Part shown: in pieces, positions 1-7,208 of the stretch
Position numbering within the stretch: the stretch's first letter is position 1
How the letters are laid out: every line of letters starts with the position of its first letter
Origin: Gemmataceae bacterium
Lineage (GTDB): Bacteria; Planctomycetota; Planctomycetia; Gemmatales; Gemmataceae
DNA length: 18,669 nucleotides
Direction: 5' to 3'
Assembly (NCBI GenBank): GCA_947490035.1
Contig: CANLGS010000009.1
Span: forward strand, 1-18,669
The notes under the pieces: model-generated
Databases searched by the model: none
Told to the model about the DNA's origin: nothing
What the model saw: only the letters and a program-made list of their open reading frames with translations
Program-made: the position numbers and the translations under genes

Positions 1-755
1 CGGCGCGCGTGATCCACCACACGAGCGCCCTCCGCGACCGCGCGTTCGTCGCCATCGACTGCGCCGGGCTGCAACCGTACCTGATCGAAAGCCTGCTGTT
101 CGGCCACGGCGGGCTGGGCGTGTCGGATCGCGTCGGCACGGTGTACCTGAAGGAACCCGGCGCGCTGCCGCGCGACCTGCAACAGCGGCTCGCGGACCAC
201 TTCACCGAACGCACCGGTATGCGGCTCGTCTGCGGCTCCGAGCGCGCGGCGCCGGACGCGGTCGCGGCCGGCGCGCTGGTGCCCGCGTTCCAGGCGGCGC
301 TTTCGGTGTTCGAGGTGAGGGTGCCACCGTTGCGCGAGCGGCTGGACGACATCCCGCGAATCGCGACGCGCCTGGTGAACCGCGCGATCGACCCCGCCGC
401 AATCGCGGTGCTTCGCGTTCACGCGTGGCCGGTCAACCTGCGCGAGTTGGCGGAAGTGCTGCGCGAGTCCGCGGCGGCTTCCGAGACCGGGCCGGTTCTG
501 CGCGAACACCTGCCGCACGAACTGCGCGTGAAGGCCGGAATCGTGCGCACGCCGCCGCCGAAGTCGCTGAACCTGGAAGCGATCCTCGAAGCGGTCGAGC
601 GGCACCTCATTCTGCTCGCCTTGCGGAAGGCGAACAACCACCAGACGGAAGCGGCGGAATTGCTCGGCGTGTTCCGCGCCAAGCTGTGGCGCCGGCTCGA
701 CGCGCTGGGCATTCCGGTGCCGCCGCAACCGCCGAAACCGCGCAAGGATTCGTAG
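1..755 (+). CDS. Degenerate sigma-54 activator-like AAA+ protein with Fis-type HTH (5' end outside window)
   Basis: The frame is open to the window edge, and the first residues (ARVIHHTS) already fall inside an NtrC-type AAA+ domain, so the gene starts upstream. Recognisable blocks are FVAIDCA followed by LIESLLFGH, a Walker-B-like segment GTVYLKEPGALP, VPPLRERLDDIP, a sensor-2-like WPVNLRELAEVL, and a C-terminal Fis-type helix-turn-helix (NNHQTEAAELLGV) ending in a basic recognition segment. Key activator features are missing. The GAFTGA loop that contacts sigma-54 is absent after FGH, the Walker B aspartate is lysine (YLKE instead of FLDE), and the usual FRxDLYYRL arginine-finger segment reads VPAFQAALS. 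I infer a DNA-binding protein that cannot act as a normal sigma-54 ATPase. Walker A lies outside the window. The next gene is a receiver-like protein, the domain normally fused to this one. Confidence 0.75.
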   Translation, partial: ARVIHHTSALRDRAFVAIDCAGLQPYLIESLLFGHGGLGVSDRVGTVYLKEPGALPRDLQQRLADHFTERTGMRLVCGSERAAPDAVAAGALVPAFQAALSVFEVRVPPLRERLDDIPRIATRLVNRAIDPAAIAVLRVHAWPVNLRELAEVLRESAAASETGPVLREHLPHELRVKAGIVRTPPPKSLNLEAILEAVERHLILLALRKANNHQTEAAELLGVFRAKLWRRLDALGIPVPPQPPKPRKDS

Positions 756-760
756 ATGGT

Positions 761-925
761 CGGCACACAGGGGTTTGCGGCGCACAGGGCTTCCGCCCTG
801 TGCTACAGACGCCGGCCCTCCGGGCGGAAGACAAAAGCCGGCGTGGGTTCTGGTCTTCGCCCCGGAGGGGCCGTCGTCTGTGGCACAGGGCGGAAGCCCT
901 GTGCCCGCGAACCCTTGTGTGCCCG
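761..925. repeat. Nested inverted repeat (palindromic element, family A)
   Basis: A roughly 165-bp imperfect palindrome fills the gap between two genes. The outer arms are cggcacacaggggtttgcgg (761-780) and its near complement at 904-925. The inner arms contain cacagggcttccgccctgtg (783-802) and cacagggcggaagccctgtg (884-903), which are also small hairpins themselves. Further complementary blocks sit inside (cggccctccgggcggaagac near 812-831 against gtcttcgccccggaggggcc near 853-872). No coding signal was seen. The right edge is just upstream of the AAGGAG ribosome binding site of the next gene, so the hairpin could separate transcription of the two genes. Confidence 0.8.
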
Positions 926-941
926 ATTCAAAGGAGTAGCC

Positions 942-1460
942 GTGCGCGCGCCGCAACTGGTGATCGTCGAAACCGACGGCTGGATCGCCCGGCTGCTCGC
1001 GGAACTCGCGACCGACAGCGCGTGGCTCGTGCGTGCCACGCGCACCAGTGACAACGCGATGTCACTGGTGCGCGACCGCCGGCCGTCGGTGCTGGTGGTT
1101 CAGGTGGAACCGGGCGACGACAAGCCGGCCGCGCTAACCCTTATCTCCGATGTTTCCAGGCTGTGCCCGGACGTGCCGGTGGTGGCCGTCAGCGACGCGA
1201 AGCTCAACGACGCGGACCGCGTCGCGTGGACCGCGGCATTGTTCGACCTGGGCGTGCGGTACGCGCTGTTCCCGCCGCTCACGCGGCCGGTGCTCGAAGA
1301 CGTGGTCAGCGGGCTGATGGCCTCCGCGACTCGCCGCGCGGGCATCGTCACGCCCGCGGTGGCGAGTACGCCCGACAAGCCGAAGCCACGCCCGCGGCCG
1401 AAGCGAATGGCGCCGGCCGAAGACGTGATCGACCTCGCGGACGAGGGACTGGACGAATGA
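942..1460 (+). CDS. Stand-alone pseudo-receiver (CheY-like) protein
   Basis: The GTG start at 942 follows AAGGAG at 931-936 and excludes the upstream palindrome, giving 172 aa. Residues 5-126 show the alternating beta-alpha order of a response-regulator receiver: QLVIVE, PSVLVVQV, VPVVAVSD and VRYALFPP are the predicted strands 1, 3, 4 and 5. The signalling residues are absent. The phospho-acceptor aspartate position is Gln54 (VVQVEP), the acidic pair after strand 1 is only ETD, and the conserved lysine of the KP motif is Phe110 (LFPP). The tail (about 140-172) is a Pro/Lys/Arg linker ending in an acidic DLADEGLDE. It probably works by protein contact rather than phosphorylation. It directly follows the degenerate activator, so the two may form a split, non-canonical regulator. 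Its stop codon lies in the left arm of the next palindrome. Confidence 0.6.
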   Translation: MRAPQLVIVETDGWIARLLAELATDSAWLVRATRTSDNAMSLVRDRRPSVLVVQVEPGDDKPAALTLISDVSRLCPDVPVVAVSDAKLNDADRVAWTAALFDLGVRYALFPPLTRPVLEDVVSGLMASATRRAGIVTPAVASTPDKPKPRPRPKRMAPAEDVIDLADEGLDE

Positions 1461-1544
1461 GAGTAGCCCGCCGCGGAGCGGCGGTTCTTCTCTTCCTCTT
1501 CGTGGGATAAGAGAAGAACCGCCGCGGAGCGGCGGGCTACTCTC
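1459..1544. repeat. Inverted repeat (palindromic element, family B, copy 1)
   Basis: Two 36-base arms at 1459-1494 and 1509-1544 are complementary except for a central GGA triplet, with a 14-base spacer. Each arm also contains its own hairpin, ccgccgc-gga-gcggcgg. The left arm includes part of the stop codon of the pseudo-receiver gene, and the right arm ends directly before the AGGAG of the ferredoxin gene. A second member of the family is at 17288-17373. Confidence 0.9.
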
Positions 1545-1558
1545 AGGAGATGCTCGGA

Positions 1559-1759
1559 ATGAATCCGTTGGGCGAACTGCCGGTGCTGGACGCGGCCCGC
1601 TGCACCGGGTGCGGCGACTGCGTGTCCGCGTGCCCGGCCGACTGCCTCGCGATGGCCGGCCCGCGCCCGTGGCTGCCGCGGCCCCGCGACTGCGTCTCGT
1701 GTTCGCTGTGCGCGCTCGTCTGCCCGGCCGACGCAATTCACCTCAAGCCAGTCGCTTGA
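1559..1759 (+). CDS. 2[4Fe-4S] ferredoxin
   Basis: A small protein of 66 aa with two classic iron-sulfur cluster motifs, CTGCGDCVSACP and CVSCSLCALVCP, each a CxxCxxCxxxCP. It is expected to carry two [4Fe-4S] clusters and shuttle electrons in the cytoplasm; the partner is unknown. An ATG at 1550 would add three residues but sits directly against AGGAG (1545-1549). The ATG at 1559 has a nine-base spacing, so I chose it. The Shine-Dalgarno sequence lies immediately after a strong hairpin, which may insulate this gene from upstream transcription. Neighbours give no clear pathway. Confidence 0.85.
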   Translation: MNPLGELPVLDAARCTGCGDCVSACPADCLAMAGPRPWLPRPRDCVSCSLCALVCPADAIHLKPVA

Positions 1760-1822
1760 GTACCGCGCGCGGTCTCGGCAGAATGGTAGTGTTCGCGCAC
1801 GCCCGCGCCCGGAGCCGCCCGC

Positions 1823-3784
1823 ATGGAACCCCGCTCGTCGAAGCCGCGCCCGACCCCGGACCGGACCGTCGTGCGCCCCGTCCCGGACGAACCGCTCACC
1901 GACGCCGACAGGTTCCTTTCCCCGCCCCGGCAGCCCGGCGAGGTCGGGCGGCTGGGGCCGTACCGCGTCCTCGGCGTCCTCGGGCGCGGCGGCATGGGCG
2001 CCGTGTACCGCGCCGAAGACCCGCGCCTGAACCGCCAAGTGGCCGTCAAGGTGCTGCTCCCCGGGCTGTCCGGTGACGCGAACGCGAAGGCCCGGTTCCG
2101 CCGCGAGGCGCACGCGCAGGCCAAAGTCGATCACGACAACATCATCCACATCTACGAGGTGGAAGAGGCCAACGGCGTCGCGTACATCGCCATGCCGCTC
2201 CTGAAGGGGCAGACGCTCTCCGCGGCGCTGCGGCAAAGCCCGCGGCCCCCGCTGGTGGAGTTGGTGCGGATCGGCCGCGAGATCGCCGAAGGGCTGGAGG
2301 CCGCGCACGGCGCCGGACTGATTCACCGCGACATCAAGCCCGGCAACATCTGGCTGGAGGAACCGAAGCGGCGGGTTAAGATCCTCGACTTCGGACTCGC
2401 GCGGAACGCCGGCGGGACCGACGACCTGCCGGCCGCGCACGCCGCGGGCGCGGCTTTCCCCGCCGAGAACGACCGGACGGAACAACTCACCGCCCGCGGC
2501 GCGGTGATGGGCACGCCGGCGTACATGTCGCCCGAGCAGGCCCGCGGAGAACCGCTCGACCGCCGCAGCGACATCTTCAGCCTCGGCGTGCTGCTGTACC
2601 AAACGGCGACCGGGCGCAAGCCGTTCAACGGCACGAGCGCGTTCGACATCATGGCGGCGGTCGCCACGCAGGAGCCTCACCGGGCGGGCGCCGTTGTTCC
2701 CGACCTGCCGCCGGCGCTCGACTCGCTCGTCGGGCGGATGCTGGCGAAAGACCCGGCGCGGCGCCCGCAGAACGGCGCGGAGGTGGTGGCCGAACTCGAC
2801 GCCATCGCCGACGGGCTGGTGGTGCTGCCGGTGGTCGTGATGCCGCTCGGCCCGGTGCCGGGCGAGCCGAACCCGTGGGAAGACCTCGACACCACCCACG
2901 CCGAAACGGAAACAACCGACGCGGAGTCGCCGCGACCGGAGCAGGCGAAGGCCCGCCCGCCGCTGCCGAAGTGGCTGTGGCCGGTGGTCGGCGGGTTGGG
3001 GCTGATCGCGGTACTCGCTCTCGTCTCGTTCGCGGTGCCGTGGTGGAAGCCGAAGCCGCAACCGCCGGTCGAAGAAACGAAGACGGGCACGCCGGTGGTC
3101 GTTCAGCCGAAGCCGGAGGTGCCGAAGAAGGACTCCTCGCAGCGCACCGCGGCCGAGTGGATTCTGAAGCAAAAGGGTGGGCGCAATACCACGCACGTGC
3201 ATGTTCAACAGGCCGGCGCTGCCAAGGCGGAGCAAGTCTTCGAGGCGGCGAATCTGCCCGCCGGGCCGTTCACCGTTACCGGGCTGTGTCTCGATTACCT
3301 CAACGCCGCGGACGAGCCGAAGTTGGCCGAGGCGTTCGGCCCGCTCGGCGACCTGTCCACCCTCACGTTCAACGGCCCGGCGTGGGCCGACGACCGACTC
3401 GCCGCCGCGCTCGGGGCGTTGAAGGGCAAGTCGGTCGGCACGCTGAAGATCCAGAACTTCGACCAGCCGCTGACGAAGGCGGCGGTGGCGCTGCGCGGGC
3501 TGGCGTCCGTGGGCGCGCTCGAACTGTCCACCCCCGCGGCCGGCTTCATCCCGTTGAAGGAGTTGGGGGCAGTGCCCGTGAAGAAGGAGCTGGCGCTCCA
3601 CGTCGGACTGACCGACGACGCGCTCGCCCCGTTCGCCGACATGAAGGGCTGGCCGCAAACGTTCAACTTGCGCGGCAACGCGAACCTCACCGACGCCGGC
3701 ATCGCGCACATCCGCCCGAACCCGGCCCGCGTGAACGTCGCGATCGAGATCCACCCGGGTGGGCGGCTCGAAGCTCGGGCCTAA
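1823..3784 (+). CDS. Hanks-type serine/threonine protein kinase, membrane anchored (LRR tail cut off by frameshift)
   Basis: The N-terminal tail (1-44) is Pro/Arg rich. The kinase domain spans about residues 46-327: glycine loop GRGGMG (54-59), VAVK with Lys76, catalytic loop HRDIKPGN (Asp170, Lys172, Asn175), DFG (189-191), and activation/P+1 segment GTPAYMSPEQ (about 230-239). All key catalytic residues are present, so it should be active. A single membrane span lies at about 384-408 (WLWPVVGGLGLIAVLALVSF), followed by a Pro/Lys linker and an extracytoplasmic region with weak leucine-rich periodicity. The frame ends at 3784 in the middle of this region. The LRRs continue in another frame to 4361, and removing one G from the GGG at 3761-3763 would restore a single protein of roughly 850 residues. 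Kinases fused to LRRs are typical of Gemmata-like planctomycetes. No binding partner can be named. Confidence 0.9.
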   Translation: MEPRSSKPRPTPDRTVVRPVPDEPLTDADRFLSPPRQPGEVGRLGPYRVLGVLGRGGMGAVYRAEDPRLNRQVAVKVLLPGLSGDANAKARFRREAHAQAKVDHDNIIHIYEVEEANGVAYIAMPLLKGQTLSAALRQSPRPPLVELVRIGREIAEGLEAAHGAGLIHRDIKPGNIWLEEPKRRVKILDFGLARNAGGTDDLPAAHAAGAAFPAENDRTEQLTARGAVMGTPAYMSPEQARGEPLDRRSDIFSLGVLLYQTATGRKPFNGTSAFDIMAAVATQEPHRAGAVVPDLPPALDSLVGRMLAKDPARRPQNGAEVVAELDAIADGLVVLPVVVMPLGPVPGEPNPWEDLDTTHAETETTDAESPRPEQAKARPPLPKWLWPVVGGLGLIAVLALVSFAVPWWKPKPQPPVEETKTGTPVVVQPKPEVPKKDSSQRTAAEWILKQKGGRNTTHVHVQQAGAAKAEQVFEAANLPAGPFTVTGLCLDYLNAADEPKLAEAFGPLGDLSTLTFNGPAWADDRLAAALGALKGKSVGTLKIQNFDQPLTKAAVALRGLASVGALELSTPAAGFIPLKELGAVPVKKELALHVGLTDDALAPFADMKGWPQTFNLRGNANLTDAGIAHIRPNPARVNVAIEIHPGGRLEARA

Positions 3785-4361
3785 GGCGAGCGGGGTAATC
3801 TTGCGGCTGGCGACCGGCCCGTACCGGGACAAGCAGACGCCCGGCAACGGCTGGGAGAAGTCGAACAACGGACCCGTGACCGACCCGTTCGACGACGACG
3901 AGTTGCTCGCCCTCGTCGCGGACCTTAAAATCAACGACCTGTCGGTATTCCTCTGCTACCGTCAGAAGGTGACGGACGGGGGCACGGCCGCGCTGCTCGC
4001 GCAGCCGGTCGCCCGCAAACTGGTGTCGATCGAACTCGCCGAGTGCGACGCCGGCGACGAGGTCGCGAAAGCCGCCGCGGCGCTCCCGCTGCTCACGTCG
4101 TTAAGCCTCAACGACACGAAGGTGACCAACGCCGGGGTGAAGCACCTCGCCGAAGGCACCCGCGGGCTAACCGACTTGCGGCTCGCGAACACCGGCGTGA
4201 CCGACGTTGCGATTCCCGACCTCGCGAAGTTGAAGTTGCTCACCGTACTCGATTTGAACGGCACGAAGGTGACCGAAGCCGGCGCGAAGGAGCTGGCCGC
4301 GGCGCTGCCGAAGTGCCTCATTCGCTACGGCGACGACAAGGTGCTCGGGCCGAAGAAGTAG
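3759..4361 (+). pseudogene. Frameshifted C-terminal LRR part of the kinase
   Basis: This frame overlaps the end of the kinase frame and continues its extracytoplasmic region. From about 4090 it contains repeats of about 24 residues with the pattern LTSLSLNDTKVTNAGVKHLA, LTDLRLANTGVTD, LTVLDLNGTKVTEAGAKELA, the leucine-rich repeat type common in planctomycetes. The nominal GTG start at 3759 has no Shine-Dalgarno sequence and lies inside the kinase reading frame, so independent translation is unlikely. The simplest reading is that this is the displaced C-terminus of the kinase (sequence error or true mutation). A programmed frameshift is possible but no classic slippery heptamer was seen. Confidence 0.75.
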
Positions 4362-4392
4362 CGCCCGGCCGGTTCCCAACACCCGGCCGGTC

Positions 4393-4405
4393 GGTATACT
4401 ATACC
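4393..4405 (+). promoter_or_regulatory. Palindromic TATACT box upstream of acetolactate synthase
   Basis: The sequence ggtatactatacc is a perfect 6+1+6 palindrome containing a consensus-like -10 hexamer TATACT (4395-4400), about 53 bases before the start codon. It stands out in this GC-rich DNA. No good -35 was found at the usual distance. The two-fold symmetry could make it an operator overlapping the -10 box. The preceding 4364-4390 carries two cccggccgg motifs, each self-complementary, which could end transcription from the kinase gene. Confidence 0.45.
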
Positions 4406-4452
4406 TCTCGATGTCGAGATAAGTTCTCTCTCCTTCACACAGGCGACCAGAA

Positions 4453-6216
4453 ATGGCCGAACCGAACACGACCGCGACCAACACCGCCATGAGCGGGGCC
4501 GACATCCTCGTCCACAGCCTCATCCGCCACGGCGTCGATACGGTCTTCGCGTACCCCGGCGGCGCGAGTATGCCCATCCACCAGGCGCTCACGCGCGTCA
4601 GCGGTAAGCTCCGCACCATCCTCCCGCGTCACGAGCAGGGCGGCGGGTTCATGGCCCACGGCTACAGCCGCACCACCGGCAAGGCCAGCGTCTGCGTCTC
4701 CACCTCCGGACCCGGCGCGACGAACTTCGTGACGTGCATCGCCGACGCGAAGATGGACTCCATCCCGGCCATCTTCATCACCGGGCAGGTGCCGACGAGT
4801 GTTCTCGGCAACGACGCGTTCCAGGAAACGCCGATGGTGGAAATCTGCCGCGGCATCACCAAGCACCACTACCTGCTCACGCGCACCGAGGACATCACGC
4901 GCGTCGTCAAGGAAGCGTTCTACATCGCGACTTCGGGGCGCCCCGGCCCGGTGCTCATCGACATCTGCAAGGACGTGCAGGTCAAGGCCATCGTGCCGGA
5001 CTGGGATCCGCCGATGGACCTACCCGGTTACCGGCCGACGCGGAAGGCGTCGCGGCCCGAACTCGAAGCCGTGATCGCGGCCATCCGCGCGAGCAAGCGG
5101 CCGTTCATCTATGCCGGCGGCGGGGTCACGCACGCCAGCGCCTCCGCCGAACTGAAGGAGTTCGCGGAGCTGATCGGCGCGCCGGTCGGTCTCACCGTCC
5201 ACGGCCTCGGCAACTTCCCGTCGGAACACTACCTCTGCCTGCAAATGCTCGGCATGCACGGCACCGTGTACTCGAACTACGCGGTCAACGAGGCCGACCT
5301 CCTCATCGCGCTGGGCGTCCGGTTCGACGACCGCGTGACCGGCAAACTGACCGAGTTCGCCAAGCACGGCAAGATCGTCCACATCGACATCGACCAGTCG
5401 GAGATTCACAAGAACAAGTTCGCGCACGTGCCGGTTCACAGCGACGTGAAGGTCGCGCTGACCGACCTGAACGCGATGCTCAAGACCGACAAGAACGCGG
5501 ACCTCACCGCCGGGGGCCGCTACCCCGACTGGTGGCGCCAAATCGACGCGTGGCGCGAGTCCGAGCCGCTCAAGTTTTCGGAGCCGGAGAGCCTCATCAT
5601 TCCGCAGTTCGCCATCCACCGGCTGTGGGAGATCCTGCGCGACCGCAACCAGCTCGACGACACCATCATCACCACCGGCGTCGGCCAGCATCAGATGTGG
5701 GCGGCGCAGTTCTTCCACTTCAACAAGCCGCGGACGTGGATCACCAGCGGCGGGCTGGGCACGATGGGCTTCGGGCTGCCCAGCGCGCTCGGCGCGAAGG
5801 TGGCGTTCCCGAACAACCTCGTCATCGACATCGACGGCGACGGCAGTTTCCTGATGAACGTGCAGGAACTGGCGACCGCGTTCGCGGAGAAGATTCCCGC
5901 GAAGGTGCTACTGCTGAACAACCAGCACCTGGGCATGGTGATGCAGTGGGAGGACCGGTTCTTCGGCAGCAACCGCGGCCACACGTACCTGGGCGCGGGC
6001 GACGACAAGCCGCCGTACCCGGACTTCTGCAAGATCGCGGAGGGGTTCGGGGTGCCGTCGCGCGGCATCACCGACAAGGCCGACCTGGACGAGGCGCTGG
6101 TGGAGATGATCGAGTCGCCGGGGCCGTTCCTGCTGAACGTCCACGTGCCGCACCAGGAGCACGTGCTGCCGATGATCCCCGCCGGCGGGACCGTGAAGGA
6201 CATCATCCGGGCGTAG
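4453..6216 (+). CDS. ilvB: Acetolactate synthase large (catalytic) subunit
   Basis: A 587-aa thiamine-diphosphate enzyme that condenses pyruvate with pyruvate or 2-oxobutyrate, the first common step of valine, leucine and isoleucine synthesis. The N-terminal ThDP pyrimidine-binding domain has VFAYPGGASMPIHQAL and the catalytic glutamate Glu61 in RHEQGGGFMAHGYSR, followed by TSGPGATNFVT and GNDAFQE typical of this family. The C-terminal ThDP-binding motif runs from GDGSFLMNVQELATA (about 461) to NNQHLGMVMQW (about 489). The length is normal. The ribosome binding site is weak (only AGG around 4441); an alternative ATG is at codon 13. No regulatory small subunit (ilvN/ilvH) follows within this window, so it must lie elsewhere or be absent. 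A hairpin terminator lies 30 bases after the stop. Related ThDP enzymes such as glyoxylate carboligase are less likely given the motifs. Confidence 0.92.
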   Translation: MAEPNTTATNTAMSGADILVHSLIRHGVDTVFAYPGGASMPIHQALTRVSGKLRTILPRHEQGGGFMAHGYSRTTGKASVCVSTSGPGATNFVTCIADAKMDSIPAIFITGQVPTSVLGNDAFQETPMVEICRGITKHHYLLTRTEDITRVVKEAFYIATSGRPGPVLIDICKDVQVKAIVPDWDPPMDLPGYRPTRKASRPELEAVIAAIRASKRPFIYAGGGVTHASASAELKEFAELIGAPVGLTVHGLGNFPSEHYLCLQMLGMHGTVYSNYAVNEADLLIALGVRFDDRVTGKLTEFAKHGKIVHIDIDQSEIHKNKFAHVPVHSDVKVALTDLNAMLKTDKNADLTAGGRYPDWWRQIDAWRESEPLKFSEPESLIIPQFAIHRLWEILRDRNQLDDTIITTGVGQHQMWAAQFFHFNKPRTWITSGGLGTMGFGLPSALGAKVAFPNNLVIDIDGDGSFLMNVQELATAFAEKIPAKVLLLNNQHLGMVMQWEDRFFGSNRGHTYLGAGDDKPPYPDFCKIAEGFGVPSRGITDKADLDEALVEMIESPGPFLLNVHVPHQEHVLPMIPAGGTVKDIIRA

Positions 6217-6245
6217 CGCGGAACGCGAAACGAAGGACAGGCGAG

Positions 6246-6266
6246 CGGCCGGGTTCATCCCGGCCG
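6246..6266 (+). terminator. Rho-independent-like terminator after ilvB
   Basis: A perfect 8-bp stem cggccggg/cccggccg with a five-base loop ttcat, followed by the moderately T-rich tcttcgttt. It lies 30 bases downstream of the ilvB stop and before the toxin-antitoxin pair, so it probably ends the ilvB transcript. Confidence 0.65.
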
Positions 6267-6341
6267 TCTTCGTTTCACAGCCCACTTCCACCCGCCGCGC
6301 CTTCCGGGTAACGTGAAGGCGCCCGACAACGGAGGTGAACG

Positions 6342-6653
6342 ATGATACCGCAGATGATTCGCGTGGACGCAGTGTACGAGAACGGCGTGCTAAGGCCGCT
6401 CGGCCCCGTCACCAACTTGGCCGAGGGCGACCGCGTCGAAGCAGTGCTGGTGCGGGTCGCGCCGATCGACGCCGACGCGCCGTCGGAGGTGGAGCGGCGC
6501 GAGCGGGCGGTGCGCGCGTTCGAGGAGTACCAGATGAAGCTCGCCGCGCTCGCGCCGGACCCGGACGACGACTACGACGTGGTCGCGGCAATGAACGCGA
6601 CCCGACTGGCCAACGGCGAGCGCCCGTTGATCCCGCCGACCGAGGCGAAGTGA
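6342..6653 (+). CDS. AF2212-like (DUF104-type) antitoxin
   Basis: A 103-aa protein starting with the family signature IRVDAVYENGVLRPLGPV followed by LAEGDRVEAVLV, typical of the AF2212-like/DUF104 antitoxin N-terminus, a small beta-rich DNA-binding domain. The C-terminal half is charged and probably wraps the toxin. The start at 6342 is set by a strong GGAGGTG at 6331-6337; the more canonical Met at codon 5 is too far from it. The PIN toxin gene starts one base after the stop codon, so the two are translationally coupled. By analogy with VapBC-type systems it would neutralise the toxin and repress the operon. The family assignment is from sequence motifs only. Confidence 0.8.
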   Translation: MIPQMIRVDAVYENGVLRPLGPVTNLAEGDRVEAVLVRVAPIDADAPSEVERRERAVRAFEEYQMKLAALAPDPDDDYDVVAAMNATRLANGERPLIPPTEAK

Positions 6654-6654
6654 G

Positions 6655-7110
6655 ATGCCGAAGACAGTCGTTCTCGATTCCACCCCGCTCGGCCAGCTGT
6701 GCGACCCGCGGACGCGCCCCGGCCCGGTCGCGTGCCGGCGGTGGGTGGCCGATATGCTCGCCGCCGGTCATCGGTTTTTCGTGCCGGAGATTGCCGATTA
6801 CGAGATTCGCCGCGAGCTACTCCGCCTGGGAAATGCGAACAGTATCGCCGCGCTCGACGCGCTCGCACCCCAGCCGGGCATCGGTTATCTTCCCCTGACG
6901 CGCGACATCATGCGCCGCGCGGCGGAGTTGTGGGCGTTCGCCCGGCAGACGGGGCAACCCACCGCGGGCGACAACACCATCGACGCCGACATGATCCTCA
7001 TCGCCCAGGCCGAATCGCTGAACGACCCCGGCGCGGTCATCGCCACCGGCAACGTCGGGCATTTGGCACGGTTCTTCCCCGCCGACTTGTGGTCGAACAT
7101 CGTCCCGTGA
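6655..7110 (+). CDS. PIN-domain ribonuclease toxin (VapC-like)
   Basis: A 151-aa single-domain protein with a PIN-type layout: the first acidic residue Asp8 in VVLDSTPLGQL, a second acidic cluster at FVPEIADYEIRREL (Glu45, Asp48, Glu50), a third at NTIDADMILIAQA (Asp110, Asp112), and the family-typical C-terminal ATGNVGHLARF with Asn133 and His136. All acidic ligands for a Mg2+-dependent RNase active site are present, so the enzyme should be active. The upstream AF2212-like antitoxin is spaced by one base, which is the standard arrangement of such toxin-antitoxin modules. The RNA target is unknown. A poly-T run (7117-7122) follows the stop but without a clear stem. Confidence 0.85.
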   Translation: MPKTVVLDSTPLGQLCDPRTRPGPVACRRWVADMLAAGHRFFVPEIADYEIRRELLRLGNANSIAALDALAPQPGIGYLPLTRDIMRRAAELWAFARQTGQPTAGDNTIDADMILIAQAESLNDPGAVIATGNVGHLARFFPADLWSNIVP

Positions 7111-7142
7111 CCGCCGCTTTTTTCGTTCCGCTCACAATACGC

Positions 7143-7152
7143 GTGTATACAC
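7143..7152 (+). promoter_or_regulatory. Possible promoter box before zinc-ribbon gene
   Basis: The perfect 10-base palindrome gtgtatacac includes a TATACA hexamer (7146-7151), 58 bases upstream of the zinc-ribbon gene start. It resembles the TATACT palindrome before ilvB in position and sequence. No -35 box is convincing. A clear AGGAG (7197-7201) lies seven bases before the ATG at 7209. Confidence 0.35.
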
Positions 7153-7208
7153 TCCACTCTACCCAATCCGCGCGCCGCACGGCCCGCGCGCCCCTCAGGA
7201 GTTTCTCG

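Noticed and set aside
1100..3934. Very long minus-strand open frame opposite the kinase gene
   Set aside because: It is an Arg/Gly/His-rich mirror of the kinase and LRR coding sequence, without domains; a product of high GC codon use.
4734..6311. Long + frame within ilvB
   Set aside because: Arg/His/Gln-rich out-of-frame translation of the acetolactate synthase gene; no domain.
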